From Irpex lacteus (Eukaryota; Basidiomycota; Agaricomycetes; Polyporales; Irpicaceae), in contig MQVO02000074.1 in NCBI GenBank assembly GCA_001986395.2, positions 1 to 64,000 of the forward strand: a stretch of DNA of 64,000 bases, written 5' to 3'. Positions 34,578 through 46,700 of this stretch are shown here, in pieces. The notes beneath the pieces are model-generated. The model had not been told where the DNA came from, did no database searches, and worked only from the letters and a program-made list of their open reading frames with translations. Within the stretch, counting starts at the first letter, position 1; each line of letters opens with the position of its first letter. A program made the position numbers and the translations under genes.

Positions 34578-35717
34578 ATGTCTTTCTTACACCGCATATA
34601 TACAACTCTCACCTCGCTTTTCCGTCGCACCGACCACTTCGCCCCACACGCCTCCGCAGGCTTCGAAGGGTACTACTCTCGTGTCCAACTCGACGACGGA
34701 GGGACTCTTGCCGTTATATTTTGCTGGGTTAAGGATGCGGAGGAGAGGTCCAAGCTGGTGCATGTTTCGTATACTCCGCATGAAGGCAACGAAGACGGGT
34801 TCAAGCGCGAGTTCTTCCCGGACGCGATTACTGTTAACGTGAAGCCTCCTATGGATGGCCAAGTTCCGTTCTCCGTGAACATGCAAGGCGTTGGAACGAT
34901 GGAATTCCACGGTGACAGCGTAGACTATCATGTCTCCTCGTCTGCTACTGGTGGTTTGGAGCTTGACTTACACCTCACGCGTCGCGTTCCCTGGTCTTCT
35001 CAAGATCCTCTCGCAACACCAATGGGCTTTTTCACCTGCCTCTCGTCTCTCCTTCCTCTGAACTGGCACGTCTACTCTACCGCAAGCCTCGCGTCGGGCA
35101 CCGTCTCATACAACGGCAAGACACGTCAGATCTCTGGCGTCGCTCACACCGAGAAGAACTGGGGAACGAGCTTCCCGAGTGGGTGGATCTGGAGCCAATC
35201 GTTCGCAGTTCCAGGAGCGACTGGTGACGCAAAAAGAAGTTTAGCGTTGGCGGGTGGCGAAGCTCTCCCAGGTGTGCAGGCTTATCTAGTCGGCTACCGT
35301 TCTGCCAAACTGGAATGGGACTTTTGCCCTCCGTTTACTGCGGCTATCGGGCCTCTCTCGCCTTTCTTGGCTATCAAACAGGACAGCGTATCGGGCACGG
35401 TCGACTTGGCGGTGCAGACGTTCACGAGAAAGCTCGCGATCAAGGTCACCGCACCTCAAGACTCCTTCATCGGTCTCGCATGTCCACTCTCAGACGGCCA
35501 CCGCCCGAACTTTGCATACGAGAGCTTCGTCGGTCGTACGTACGTCTCAGCCTTTGAACGTCGTTGGCTCTGGCAAACCTGGACTTTGGTCGAGGAAGGC
35601 GAATGCGGCGTCACGGTCGACGATAATGATGACGAAAAGCGGCATTATTGTTCTGCATTGGAGTTTGGCGGGACGTACAGCCATCGTGTGCGAGACGAGA
35701 GTGCGAAGAAGCGGTAG
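34578..35717 (+). CDS. Tocopherol cyclase / AttH-like lipocalin-fold protein
   Basis: One exon, 379 aa. The middle has HTEKNWGTSFPSGWIWSQSF, the signature block of the tocopherol cyclase (VTE1) / CrtC / AttH superfamily, which forms a double beta-barrel that binds hydrophobic ligands. In plants this fold closes the chromanol ring of vitamin E; fungi do not make tocopherol, so here a hydratase, isomerase or lipid-binding role is more likely. The N-terminus has MSFLHRIYTTLTSLF, an amphipathic helix but not a classical signal. I chose ATG 34578 rather than the upstream ATG at 34494, because a TATA-like element at about 34545 lies between them. The reading frame is intact to a stop at 35717. Confidence 0.75.
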   Translation: MSFLHRIYTTLTSLFRRTDHFAPHASAGFEGYYSRVQLDDGGTLAVIFCWVKDAEERSKLVHVSYTPHEGNEDGFKREFFPDAITVNVKPPMDGQVPFSVNMQGVGTMEFHGDSVDYHVSSSATGGLELDLHLTRRVPWSSQDPLATPMGFFTCLSSLLPLNWHVYSTASLASGTVSYNGKTRQISGVAHTEKNWGTSFPSGWIWSQSFAVPGATGDAKRSLALAGGEALPGVQAYLVGYRSAKLEWDFCPPFTAAIGPLSPFLAIKQDSVSGTVDLAVQTFTRKLAIKVTAPQDSFIGLACPLSDGHRPNFAYESFVGRTYVSAFERRWLWQTWTLVEEGECGVTVDDNDDEKRHYCSALEFGGTYSHRVRDESAKKR

Positions 35718-36325
35718 TTCGAGCTCTCTCTCAGGGTGAGAGCCTTGATAGGTGAGTGAATTGGCGGGGAATGCGAGCTTGGGATCCAGGTGATAATGCC
35801 AGGTTCCCGATCTAGATCACAGGCGCGCGGCTATGACTATGTGAACCTGGACTTGGAGTCTCGCTCGTCTCGGACCTGTCTTGTCTTTGTCTTTTTTATA
35901 CCTCGTTTATGTCTGGGTAATTCTGCTCTGTTTTCGTCGTCTTTACGTGGGCAACGAGAGGAAAGGAGTTCGAGAGTCGAGGTGGAGGGAAGTCTCACGT
36001 GACCGTACACTGGAGCGGGTGGGATTTCTGGGGCGGTCATATGTTCCAGCTGTGGCTGGAGCGTGGTCGTCAGCTGGTCTCGCTGGATTCAATGCCTGTC
36101 TCGGTCCATCCGCCGTCTTACCTCACTCATCATCTCGCTTTCCCACCCTCGGCTCGCTGCGTCTTCCCCACAGTCCGACCCCTATTTAACTCTCCTGGCT
36201 CCACCTGGTCTCTTGCTCCCAACCACCATCTGAGACTCGTCGTCTCTGGGTATATCTTTGTGTGTTGTGTTTAATCGCATCTACTACCACCGTCTTCTTC
36301 TCGAGAATCTCTCACCCCGTCGACC
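35718..36325. other. Intergenic with promoter of the Cys-rich gene
   Basis: About 600 bases. CTATTTAA at about 36183 lies about 140 bases before the next ATG and may act as a TATA element. Otherwise nothing. Confidence 0.4.
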
Positions 36326-36829
36326 ATGTCGGAAGTCGCTGCTGCCCCTTCTGTCGAGATTAACGACGCTCTGTTCTGCCAGGGCCATCTCAAGGAGGTC
36401 GTGAGTATCATTATACTTGGCTCCGTTTGCGTATATAGTCTCTGATTATTGTCGTTCTTGTAGTGCGCTGACTGCTCCTTCGACGGGAGGGAAGAGAACG
36501 ACGCGTTCTTTGGCGTGAGTACACGGCTATCTATCAGGCGCCCATGAGTGATCTGACTGTATGCGTCTTGCTCGTGTGAGTAGTTCGACCCCATCGACCG
36601 CGAAGGCCTCGAAGCTCCTCTTGCATCTCCCAACAAGGATGGTGTATACCAGTGCAAGAAGCACAGCTCCACCAGTACGTCGTCGTTCGTTCTCTATAAG
36701 ATGATGGTGCTCATCGGATGTTCGTAGCCTGCAACCAGTGCTTCGGGTGGAAAAAGCAGCTGACTCGCTCGAGGGCTGCTGCTAAGAAGGCTGGCAAGAA
36801 GAGCGGTGGTTCATCCAACTTTTATTAAT
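36326..36829 (+). CDS. Small Cys-rich basic protein, four exons
   Basis: Small protein of about 110 aa assembled from four exons with textbook GTGAGT-type donors: exon 1 MSEVAAAPSVEINDALFCQG (ends about 36400), exon 2 with CADCSFDGREE, exon 3 with DPIDREGLEAPL and VYQCKKHS, and exon 4 CNQCFGWKKQLTRSRAAAK ending in SNFY, stop at 36827-36829. Cys pairs (CADC, CNQC, with single Cys and His between) could bind one or two zinc ions, and the Lys/Arg/Ala-rich tail resembles a nucleic-acid-binding or nuclear tail. I do not know the family by name. All four exons are in frame when joined. Being short, it would be easy to miss. Confidence 0.7.
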
Positions 36830-37771
36830 TCTAATGTAGCAACAACAGCAACTGTACGATTAGCATTCTTGTACCACCATCGACATTGAACAATGAACGG
36901 AATGAATACCCTCACTGTAATAGCTGTGTGCTATGTAGTGTTGTTCTGTGTCTGAGATCCTAGTACTCGCAAATTCCTAAGACGGGTGTCTGCATTCCTC
37001 ATCATGATCAATATGACGAGCGTACTACATTATATGCTTTCCGGTACCCATTCGGCGCTCTCGAGCGCACACACATACGCATATAGCCATGGGTACACCG
37101 GTACCAATGAACTGTGACTCTCCTGCTCCTGCTCTACCACAGCTGCATACATCTTCGTTTCGCGTTCCCATTCGGCGACGACCCCCACATCTTCAACAAG
37201 CAGCCCGAGGGACAAAGGCTCACGAGACACTCAAGAATGCAATCATTGGAATTTCACTGGCTGGAATGCAGCTCTGCCGTCTTGGGCGATCTTCGTCGTG
37301 GTCAAGGATGACACTGCTGGTGTCCAGCTGACAAAGCTCGCCGACTGGCCACCGCCTAAATCCCACAGGTGTATTGAACGAGATGCTGAGACCTCGGGCG
37401 GACCCTCTCACCAAAAAAAAAGAGAAAAAATTCATTCACATCTTCCACCCACATGCTCGCCCTCGTCTAGCCCACGCGGTGCTTGCATTCGGAATTGGTG
37501 ACGAGCTGGGCGAAGCCAGCAGCTGCGAGAGCCTGGCGCACATTGAACGCCGCCTGAGACATGCGATTTGTCATCCTTTGCTCAATCGCTCGCCATCGCC
37601 TGTCGCCCGCGGGTCCTTCTCCATACGCTCTCTTTTCCCGCCCTCGGTCAGCCTATATAAAGACCTGCCTCTTCGTCAGCATGGACTTTCTTTTCTTTAC
37701 TTTACTCTTCTTCACCACCCTCTCCTCTCTCACCGCACAGCCATCCCACCTAACGAATCCTCCTTGCGGAC
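36830..37771. other. Intergenic region and CYS3 upstream region
   Basis: Over 900 bases. ORFs here are short and mutually overlapping and I reject them as genes. The 3' half carries the CYS3 promoter. Confidence 0.45.
37654..37662 (+). promoter_or_regulatory. TATA box of CYS3
   Basis: TATATAAAG sits about 110 bases before the CYS3 ATG, followed by a pyrimidine-rich leader, as in highly expressed fungal genes. Confidence 0.6.
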
Positions 37772-39248
37772 ATGTCTCCAGCACTCTTGAACGGCGACTC
37801 TTCCACACACGGTGTCGGAAAGAACCAGTATGGCTTTGGCACAAGGGCTATCCATGTAGGCTCTGAGCCTAATGCAGAGACCGGTGCTGTTATTCCTCCC
37901 ATCTCGCTCAGCACGACGTACAAACAGGATGCCGTTGGAAAACACAAGGTGAGTAAAAAAAAAAGCTCGATATATGCGCTTTTTTGGGCGATCGGCTAAC
38001 TTTTATCGTGTTTTTTTACAGGGCTTTGAGTACTCTCGCTCAGGAAACCCCAATCGCGACGCCCTCGAAGAAACTTTGGCGTCGATAGAGACCGGCGGTG
38101 CTTACGGACTGGCGTTCTCCTCTGGCTCTGCGACGACAGCCACCGTTCTGCAGTCGCTTGGACCGAATGCGCATATAGTCAGCGTGAACGACGTGTATGG
38201 CGGGACGTTCCGTTACATGTCCAAGGTCGCAAAGACGAACCAGGGACTTGAGACGACGTTCGTGGACCTCGAGAACGCAGATGACGAGACCATCTTGGCC
38301 GCGATCCGGGAAAACACCAAGGTATGTCCACATTCCACCCGCCTCAACCCCTGCACTCGTCTAATGTAGAACCGTGCCTTTGTATAGCTTATTTGGATAG
38401 AATCCCCGACAAACCCAACTCTCCGCCTCATCGACATCCCCGGCATCGTCTCCCTCGCCCGCTCACACCCCTCCAACCCCTACGTCCTCGTCGACAACAC
38501 CTTCCTCTCCCCCTTCTACTCCTCCCCCCTCCTCCAAGGCGCCGATATCGTCCTGCACAGTCTCACCAAATACGTCAACGGCCACTCGGACGTCGTCATG
38601 GGCGCCCTCATTCTCCCCGCGCACCACGCCGAACTCGCGGCGTCCCTCCGTTTCTTGCAGAACGCTATCGGCGCCGTGCCGAGCGCGTACGACTCGTGGC
38701 TCGCACAGCGCGGTGCGAAGACGCTGCATTTGAGGATGAAGGCACACGGGACGAATGCGTTGGAGGTGGCTAGGGCCCTCCAGCGGTCTCCATACGTCGA
38801 GGAGGTCATCTATCCCGGTTTGGCGACACATCCAAGGAACGAACTTGCCTACCGCTCACTCTCCCCGCACGCAAAGAAGTTCGTGGATAACTACCTCGCG
38901 ACGCACTCTAGAGCTGCTGGAGACTCCGAGGAGTCGCTCGAGCGGATCGGTTTCCCATACGGCGGGATGATCTCGTTCAGGATCAAAGGCGGGGCAGTCG
39001 AGGCGGATAAGTTCTTGACGGCGACGAGGTTGTTCACGTTGGCGGAGTCGTTGGGCGGCGTGGAGAGTTTGGCAGAGCACCCGGCGAGGATGACGCATGG
39101 GAGTATACCTGAGGCGGAGAGGGCGTTGTTGGGGATTGGCGATAACTTGGTGAGGTTGTCGGTTGGTGTGGAGGAGGTGGAGGATTTGGTGGCGGATGTT
39201 GAGCAGGCGTTGGAGGCTGCTGTTGGCTCATCCGCGAAGTCAACTTAA
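37772..39248 (+). CDS. CYS3: Cystathionine gamma-lyase
   Basis: PLP enzyme that splits cystathionine to cysteine, 2-oxobutyrate and ammonia, the last step of reverse transsulphuration in the cytosol. Exons 37772-37948, 38022-38321 and 38388-39248 join without a frame change, giving about 445 aa, slightly longer than yeast Cys3 (394). Landmarks in order: [75 protein letters not shown], the PLP lysine in HSLTKYVNGHSDVVMG, and near the C-terminus SLGGVESLAEHPA and LVRLSVGVEE. The first two residues of HGIGT-type active-site segments are conserved. Cystathionine gamma-synthase is the close alternative, but the overall length and lack of the long N-terminal extension favour the lyase. Confidence 0.93.
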
Positions 39249-40731
39249 GGATCTCCATCCTCGCTCTTGCATGATACGTTCATCTCACCACGGTCATACC
39301 TAGATCAACTTGCGGTTTCGTTTCGTCATCACGTTAGTTTCTAGACATACTTAATGTGTATTTATACTGGAAATTGTAGCCTAGATGTCGACCAGTATTC
39401 CTCATCTCGCCCTCACCCTCGAGTCGGCAATATTAATGACGAACCGTCGTCCTAGGTGCCAGAGTTCGTCAACGAACTCGTAGCACCTGGATTCCGCTCA
39501 AGTGGCGGTGATTGACGCCGGAAGTTAATAGGTCAAATGACTTCCTGGCTTTTGACCACCATGTCCATATTAGCATTGGACTTGCCTAGCGTATGAACGA
39601 CATTCAAGGGGATAATGAGGTGCGTTCTGAGTCACTCTACCATCTCTGGAAGCTCACTCAATGCAACCATCTTCAAAGGAACTCTGAACAGCCCTAGGTA
39701 ACCCGCGTCCGAGTCGCCATATGCATACCTTCCACGCGACGGTGAGTGAGTCAGAGCGCCCTTATTAGGCAAGTTCGAAGCTTCGCCGCTGACGTCGATG
39801 ACCCTTTCTAGGACTGTCCAAGCGGTGTCTTTGTTGAGACTCCAGGCAGGCTGTCCAGCACACCATCCTGCTCTTTGTGCAACGGAGAGAGCGTCATACC
39901 AGAATTCGCACAAGAACGTACATTCGAGGAGGGGACACCGGTTTGTGGCGATGATAATAGGGCACTGGCTCTACACGATGCCTAGGACTCACGTCGTCAT
40001 TCACCTTGCGTTTTTACTTAATGGAATTCATCCTCGAGTATTCGGGCGCCAGAGCGTATAGCCTTTGCGTAGATTGCGAGCGTGCATGGCATCTAATTCC
40101 TAGGATGCATCCCAGGAATGTCAATGTCATCCGCGCTAGGAAGCCTTCCCATCGCCAATGTGATCTTGGATCACGTTCCACAAAGGGTTGGCCTCATGTT
40201 TCCCTCACTGTGGATGATATCGGAAATCTTCCCTATCTTCCATGAGTCACACTGGATGTATTCGTACTGCTTAGTCTTGGAAGCTGGACTCTCGTGGAAC
40301 TAGGCTGGTGTAGTTTCTGCGCGCAAGTGAGTCACCGTTTGGTTTCTCCTACCAAATTTAGCTCTGAGACGTCGTCTTTACTCATAATAGTATGATCGCC
40401 CCTCAGGTACAGGACCTTGATTTTTGTGTTCAACTCAAAATGGCAATCCCCGTAGTCATATTTCCAAGTAAGCAGCGCCTTCATACAGTATAGTCGTTGG
40501 CGTTATACGTTGACACCGGTTTCCGCAGAAGGACTTCAGGGAACGTGCGAAGAGGCTGGCATCTTTTCTAGACCACGTTATTGGACTAGGTCTGTGTATA
40601 AATCCTGGCTCTGATCAGAGTGGCGGATCCAAATCTCTCCGGTCCTCCTCTCCAACCTCATCACTCGACGCTGACACTTGTTGTGTTCACAATCGGTCCT
40701 TCTTCTCACTTATTCTATATTGTGTTGTCCT
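39249..40731. other. Intergenic, with a weak minus-strand remnant
   Basis: On the minus strand, 39913-39632 encodes a 93-residue frame with CEFWYDALSVAQRAG and AGYLGLFRVPLKMVAL. Together with patches near 40200 (PLWNVIQDHIGDGKAS) it might be the remains of a decayed gene. Family unknown; treated as intergenic. Confidence 0.35.
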
Positions 40732-43488
40732 ATGGCGAGGTCCTACGATTCTGAGAACAGCGATAGCGACGATGGATCTGACCATGGGTCCGAACATGAA
40801 GAGCCACTCGTATGTGAATTAAATCAAGGCTCCTCGACACGTTTGGCTGACCTGTACATCTAATCCCACTTTATAGTCGAAGGACTACGTCGTGCCCAAC
40901 GACTTCCAGCTGAATCTTCCTCTTCTGGTGTACCTCAGAAAACTAGGAGAGCTCTCGTTCGAACGGTACAAGGCCGCGGACAACCTTGACGACCTGAAGA
41001 TGTGCATCCATGCCATGCGCGATGCCTCGTATCTGATCTTGGACGAAAACCCCGACAAACCTGCCGTTCTCGTGCTCTTCGCGAAGGCCCTACGTACTCG
41101 ATTCGAGCGTCTGACGTTCTCGCCGGACTTGGACGAAGCCATCCTCTCTTTAACTCAGGCTGTCGATCTTACGTCGAACGAGACACCTGAGAAGCCTTCG
41201 CGACTGCTTGCTCTCATCTCCGCACTTCACGCCCGATTCAAGATGACGATGGACCTCGCAGATCTTGGGGCGGCGGTGAAGCATGGCACCAAAGTACTGG
41301 AACTCACTCCAGACGACCATGCTGACAGACGTATCAGACTCAACAGCCTCGCTGTGTCTTTGCAGGCGCGCTTCGAGCGCCTTGGAAAGCTCGCCGACCT
41401 CCAGGAGGCCATCCGTCTCAAGACCATCGCTGTCGACATCATTCCCGAGATTCATCCAGAGAAACCTGCGCAACTTAGTAATCTCGCAATTTCCCTTTAC
41501 CTTCGGCATCTACACCTCAAGACACTCCCTGACTTAGTAGAGACTATCGCGCTGCAGTCTCGTGCGATTGAGTCTACACCGGACGGACATCCTGATCGAA
41601 CCATCATGCTACGCAGTCTTGGGCGGTTCTATCGTACTCGACTTACCTCTCCGTATTCGCAAGACGATGATCTGAGCAATGCCAGAGGAGCGTTTGTTCG
41701 TGCTATGAAGGAGAAGTCTGGCCATCCTGATTGGAGGCTACGTGCAGGTCTCGACTATATAGACCTGCTAAGGGACTCACCCTCCACGCCTCCTTTGAAG
41801 TCTGCTCTACTGCAAGCATATGACCAGATTCTCGGTCTTGTTCCTCCCATGATATGGCGTAACGGTGACATGCGTCGACGAGGCGAAGAGCCAGTCGATC
41901 TAATTACGCTCGCAAATAAGGCTGCCGCCGATGCGATTGCAGTTGGTGACAATGTCAAGGCCCTGGAGTGGATCGAGAGTGGGCGAGTGTTAGTCTGGGG
42001 CCAGGTCCTGCAAACGAAAACCCCACTGGACACACTACAAGAACAACACCCTCAGCTTGCCTCCGACTTCCACCGTGTTTATCGGGAATTGCTCGCCGTT
42101 AGCACCCCAATCGATCCGTTCTTGCAAGATGAGAATCAGACTTGTGAGTCCCTTGAAGCACAAGCTGAACGCTCCCGTGAACTCGCGACACAGTATGATG
42201 CCTTGGTGTCGAAAATCAGGGAGCTGGAAGGATTTGAGAACTTCTTGAGATACAAGAAGCTCGAGCAACTCTCTGGGGCGTGTACATCCGGACCAGTCGT
42301 TATTATCAACGTACACCACTCCAAATGTGATGCTCTCGTGCTGCATCATCCAGGAGAAGTAGTTCATGTACCACTTCCCACCTTTTCGTACGACCACGCC
42401 ATGAAACTTCGCCGGCAACTCTCTTCTGTTCTGGAGACCACACAGGCGTCCGGAAGCCGATTCCGGAACGGCACAATTAGCAAGGAGGCACGTCTAGAGT
42501 CCGTAGCCGGAAGTCGGTTTGGGAGAATAACCAGAGATCCCATGCGCGTGATCCTTGCTGATTTGTGGACGCAAGTCGTCAAACCGATATTTGACGTCGT
42601 CTGTAAATTGGTCAGTATAGAATATGTTTTTTTCGTGATATCCCCATCCCTAATCAATCTCTATCTCAGCCCAGCAGTGCTGTTGGCGACGGGCTCCCGC
42701 GTATAACATGGTGCCCTACAGGTCCACTCGTGTCACTACCACTTCATGCCGCTGGCTTATATTCCGAAGGCACGCAACTCACGCCGTCCATCATGGATTT
42801 GGCTGTGTCTTCATACACACCAACGCTTGAAGCACTAATCAAACTTCGCACTTCCGCGGCACCCCCCAAATTGCCCAATCCGCAACCTAAAATCCTGGTT
42901 GTATCTCAGTCTGACGCGCCAGGATATCCTCCCATCGAAGGAGCTGAGATAGAAGCAGCAATTGTCGCTTCGACCTTCCGCAAATCTACGGACATCGTGG
43001 AAGGCTCTGCTGGTACGGTTGACGCAGTGCTTGAGGCCATGAAGACACACGACTGGGTTCACTTCGCCTGCCACAGTGTGCAAGACTCTGAGCATCCGAC
43101 AGGCAGCTCGTTCGCGCTTCATGACGGAAAGCTGACATTGTCGAAGCTAATGTCCCTTTCCATTCCTCGCGCGGAGCTTGCAGTGATCTCTACTTGCCAA
43201 GCCCCAGCCGCCAATTATGTGGATGGGGCGCATATGGGAACAGCGGCTCATATTGCTGTGGGCATTCTGCAAGTAGGCTACGGGGGAGTAATCGGTTCCA
43301 TGTGGCCTATTTGCGATGACAGCGCACCCACGGTCGCAAGCAGGCTTTACGGAACCATGTATCAACAACTGACCAGAGGAGAGTTTGAGCCTGCGAGGGC
43401 CCTACACGAGGCAACAAGGGCATTACGTGATGAAGTGGGAATGGAGAATTTCACAAGATGGGCATCATTTGTGCACTTTGGATCATGA
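40732..43488 (+). CDS. TPR-CHAT protein (CHAT-2), intact, with altered active-site context
   Basis: Three exons (40732-40809, 40877-42610, 42670-43488) join cleanly to 876 aa. An acidic Ser/Asp-rich N-terminus (MARSYDSENSDSDDG) precedes five or six TPR-like repeats of about 47 aa (LEAAI..ELTPDDHADRR type). A helical bridge (ALEWIESGRVLVWGQVL) and the middle region with ACTSGPVVIINVHHSKCDALVLH follow, then the C-terminal CHAT domain starting at ITWCPTGPLVSLPLHAAG. The predicted His sits in HFACHS and the Cys in STCQAP, whereas CHAT-1 and CHAT-3 have HLACHG and CQTATG. The Gly after His is normally conserved in clan CD peptidases, so activity may be changed. The last exon ends WASFVHFGS. It converges on CHAT-3, whose stop lies only 263 bases away. 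Confidence 0.9.
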
Positions 43489-43751
43489 ATGGCCTCGTGC
43501 CGCCATATATTATTTGAGAGCAATGTATGTACGTATGTATAAATACACGTCATGAGCCTTGAAACCGCTTTCCACAATGAGACGAGTTCACGATACATGT
43601 CAAAAAAAAGTAGCAGCTGGACGTGTTGCTAGCCAAAGTGCACGAAAGGAACCCATCGTAAGAGATTTGTCTTATTCATATGCCACAAACTTGGAAACAC
43701 CTATAGTAGGAAGAAGCTTACATACCGCTACCGTGATGGCGATTCCAATCG
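43489..43751 (-). other. Intergenic with a duplicated CHAT C-terminal tail
   Basis: On the minus strand, 43669-43629 reads NLLRWVPFVHFG followed by a stop, nearly the same as the end of CHAT-3 (DLLRWVPFVHFGY) 123 bases upstream. It has no exon structure of its own, so it looks like a remnant of a duplicated or gene-converted CHAT terminal exon. Confidence 0.6.
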
Positions 43752-46700
43752 CTAGTAGCCGAAATGGACGAAAGGAACCCATCGTAGGAGGTCCTCCCGG
43801 CCACGAACTTTTTGTATTGCTTCGTGTAGTGCATAAGCTGGCTGTAAAGGCTCCTGAGCTTTTACTTGATCACGCAGGGCCTCATAAAAAGCCTTCGCAA
43901 CTTCGGGGGCAGTATTGTCAGAAATTGACCACATCGTTCCGACGACACTCTGAAATCCGATGTTCAACATTGCTGCTGCAAGGTGAACAGCTTCCTCGGA
44001 TAGGGTCTTCTCTCCTGTGGCGGTTTGGCATGCAGATAATACTGCGAGCTGAGCATTGACGAGTTCTTTATTCATCAACGTCGACAGCTTGAGAGAGCCA
44101 TCGTGCAATGCAAATGCACTCTGGGTGGGATCCTGAGTATTCTGAGCGCCGTGACAGGCAAGGTGGACCCAATTGTGCTTCGCTATAGCTTTGAGGACAG
44201 CGTCAACGGTACTGTTGTCCCCATCAAGCACGGTGGTGTCTGCTGGAAAGATGGAGGATATCAGGCCGGCCTCGACTCTAGTGTTAGGAATATAACTCGA
44301 TGCGCCAGGTGAACCTGGGTAAGACACCACCAAAATTTTATGCTTGTCGCGGCCTACAGACGCTGTCGATTTTTTGGGCCGTAGCTGCGATCTCGTAATC
44401 ACATCTATTGTGGGCGTATATGATGAAACGGCAAAGTCAAGCACTGTTTCAGAACGGCCTTTGTCTCTATACACGCCGGCGGCATGCAAAGGTAAGAAGA
44501 CCAGCGGTCCTGTGGGGCACCAGATTATACGAGGGAGAGTGTTGTACTTCGAGAAGACTCGGGTCGGCTGAATAGCATATATAAGTATGAATTAAGTGGT
44601 GTCAGCGAGTATTGAACTTACAAGATTATCAATTTGGTCAAGTACCGGCTTGACGACGTCCCTCCAGAGCTCAGAGAGAATGCCAGGCAACGTGTCTTGA
44701 TGTACGGGACCCGTCCGGCCGCCCCTCGTATTCTGTTCCTTCTCATTTGCAGATGCATCACGGTAACGTCCGAGGAGGTTCAGCCTTCCAAGTGACTCGC
44801 GAAGTTTTTGCTGTAGCTCCTCTGCCCGATCGAACGAGAAGGAGGTAAGTGGAACGTGAATCACATCTTTATGTCCATGAAGAATGAGCGCGTCGCAGCG
44901 TAGCTTGTCAACGTTGACAATCACGATATGGGCAGACGAGCACGCTGACGCAAGTTGCGAGAAGGGTTTGGATCGCAAGAAATATTCATAGCCTTTGAAT
45001 TGTCTGATCTCTGCGATAAGCTTGTCGTATTCGAGAGCAGTCGAATATTGACTCTTTGCCTGTACATCTAGCGTAATGGGACCCTCGGGTGATGCACCAT
45101 CTATGAACAACACAGGATTATTCTGGATATTCCAACAAGACTAGCACTGTGCTTACCGATTGAAGTTCCCATACGAAGCGCCCTAGAAGCTTGTTCAAGA
45201 CGTACGGCAATATCCGGATGGTGTTTACGAAGATCATCCAGAGGAGACTGTAAGTGTAAAAGCTGAGACCATACAATTGAGCGACCCTCCTCGAGCCATT
45301 CAATCGCTTGGGCGTACTGTCCACCGGCAATCGCAGCAGCAGCCCCTCGAATGGACAATGCCCCCAGTCTGGCCAACTCCTTGTATCTGCGGTTGATGTC
45401 GTGTCCAAGCCAGACAACTTGAGGCACTAGATCTCGGATCACGGGATACACATCGAGGATGGCTGCAATTGCCGAGGGCGGTAAACCTGGCGTCGATAGA
45501 AAGCTCATGAGCTTGATACCAGCCTCGAGCTTTACGGACGGATTTCCTGATTTTGCGTTCAGGGCGGATATATACGTGCTGATCGCAGTGAACATGTCTT
45601 CGGGCTTAGAATGGGGTGAGAGGGCCCTAGTGAAGTAAATTTCGCCAGCGTTTGACAAAAGGTCCACAAGAAGTGCATGTTCTTCAGGAATGAGCTCGAT
45701 GGCTTCATGCACGAAATCAAGGGCTCCGTCTATATCACCAGACTCTCCAAAGCGTTCAAAACGTTTGAAGCATGTAGACGCCATATTCGCCAATCGAGAA
45801 GGCTTCTCAGGATCCTTGTTCGAAGTGAGCTTGATCGCAAGGGCAAAAGCCTTGGAAGCAGAGTCAAGATCAGGGAGAGAGCTGTCACGTTGAAAGCGCA
45901 AGAGAAACGCTCTGCCGCGATTGTTGAGATGACTGGGCTTGTCTATGTGCTCGTCAGGGATAAGCCTCAGAGCCTCACCATGGAGGGTAATGGCCTTGTC
46001 TAGATCGTTCCCCGCAGGGTGAGCTTCGTTAGGAGAAGAATATGCGAGTGCCAGGTTGGTTAGCCTGGCAGGTTTCTCTGGATGACCATCGGGAGTCAGG
46101 GCAACTGCACGATCCAAAGTCTCGATGGCCATCAGGAGGTCATTTAAGCCACCAAGACGTTGGAAGCGGCTGAAATGTATCAGGCCCAGTGTGGCCAGTC
46201 GTCCATGCTCTTCGGCATTCCCTCTCGGAAGCAGTTTAGTTGCTTTGTTCTGGTAAGAAAGTGCGGCTTCAAGATCTTCCAGATTCCCGAGACGACTGTA
46301 CCGTTGGCGTAGTGCGTCCCCAAGGTTACTTAACCAGGTGGGTTTATCCGGATGACCGTCAAGCGTGAGCTCGATGCCATGCTTCATGGCAGCTATAGCC
46401 TCTTGCAAATCGTCAATGAATCCACGTCGGGCAAAGCGCTCCTTTAGCACAGCGGCAAGATTACTGGATAACGCAGGCATCGAAGGGTGATTATGAGGAG
46501 TTAGAGTCAACGCTTTGCGCAAAGCTGCAATCGCGTGCTCCAGATCTTCGAGGTTTCCGAAACGTTCGAAGTGCGCCTGCCGGGCGATGCTGAGATTATT
46601 TAAGATCGACGGTTTATCAGGATGCCTATCTGGCGTCAAGTCTGCGGCTCGACTGAGGTGCTTGACGGCTTCCTTCAGGTCGTCAAGAGTTCCTAAACGC

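Noticed and set aside
37030..37790. Several short ORFs upstream of CYS3
   Set aside because: They overlap each other, contain poly-Lys/Ser stretches, and lie where the CYS3 promoter and TATA box are.
42035..42418. Minus-strand ORF of 127 aa
   Set aside because: Antisense to the intact middle exon of CHAT-2.
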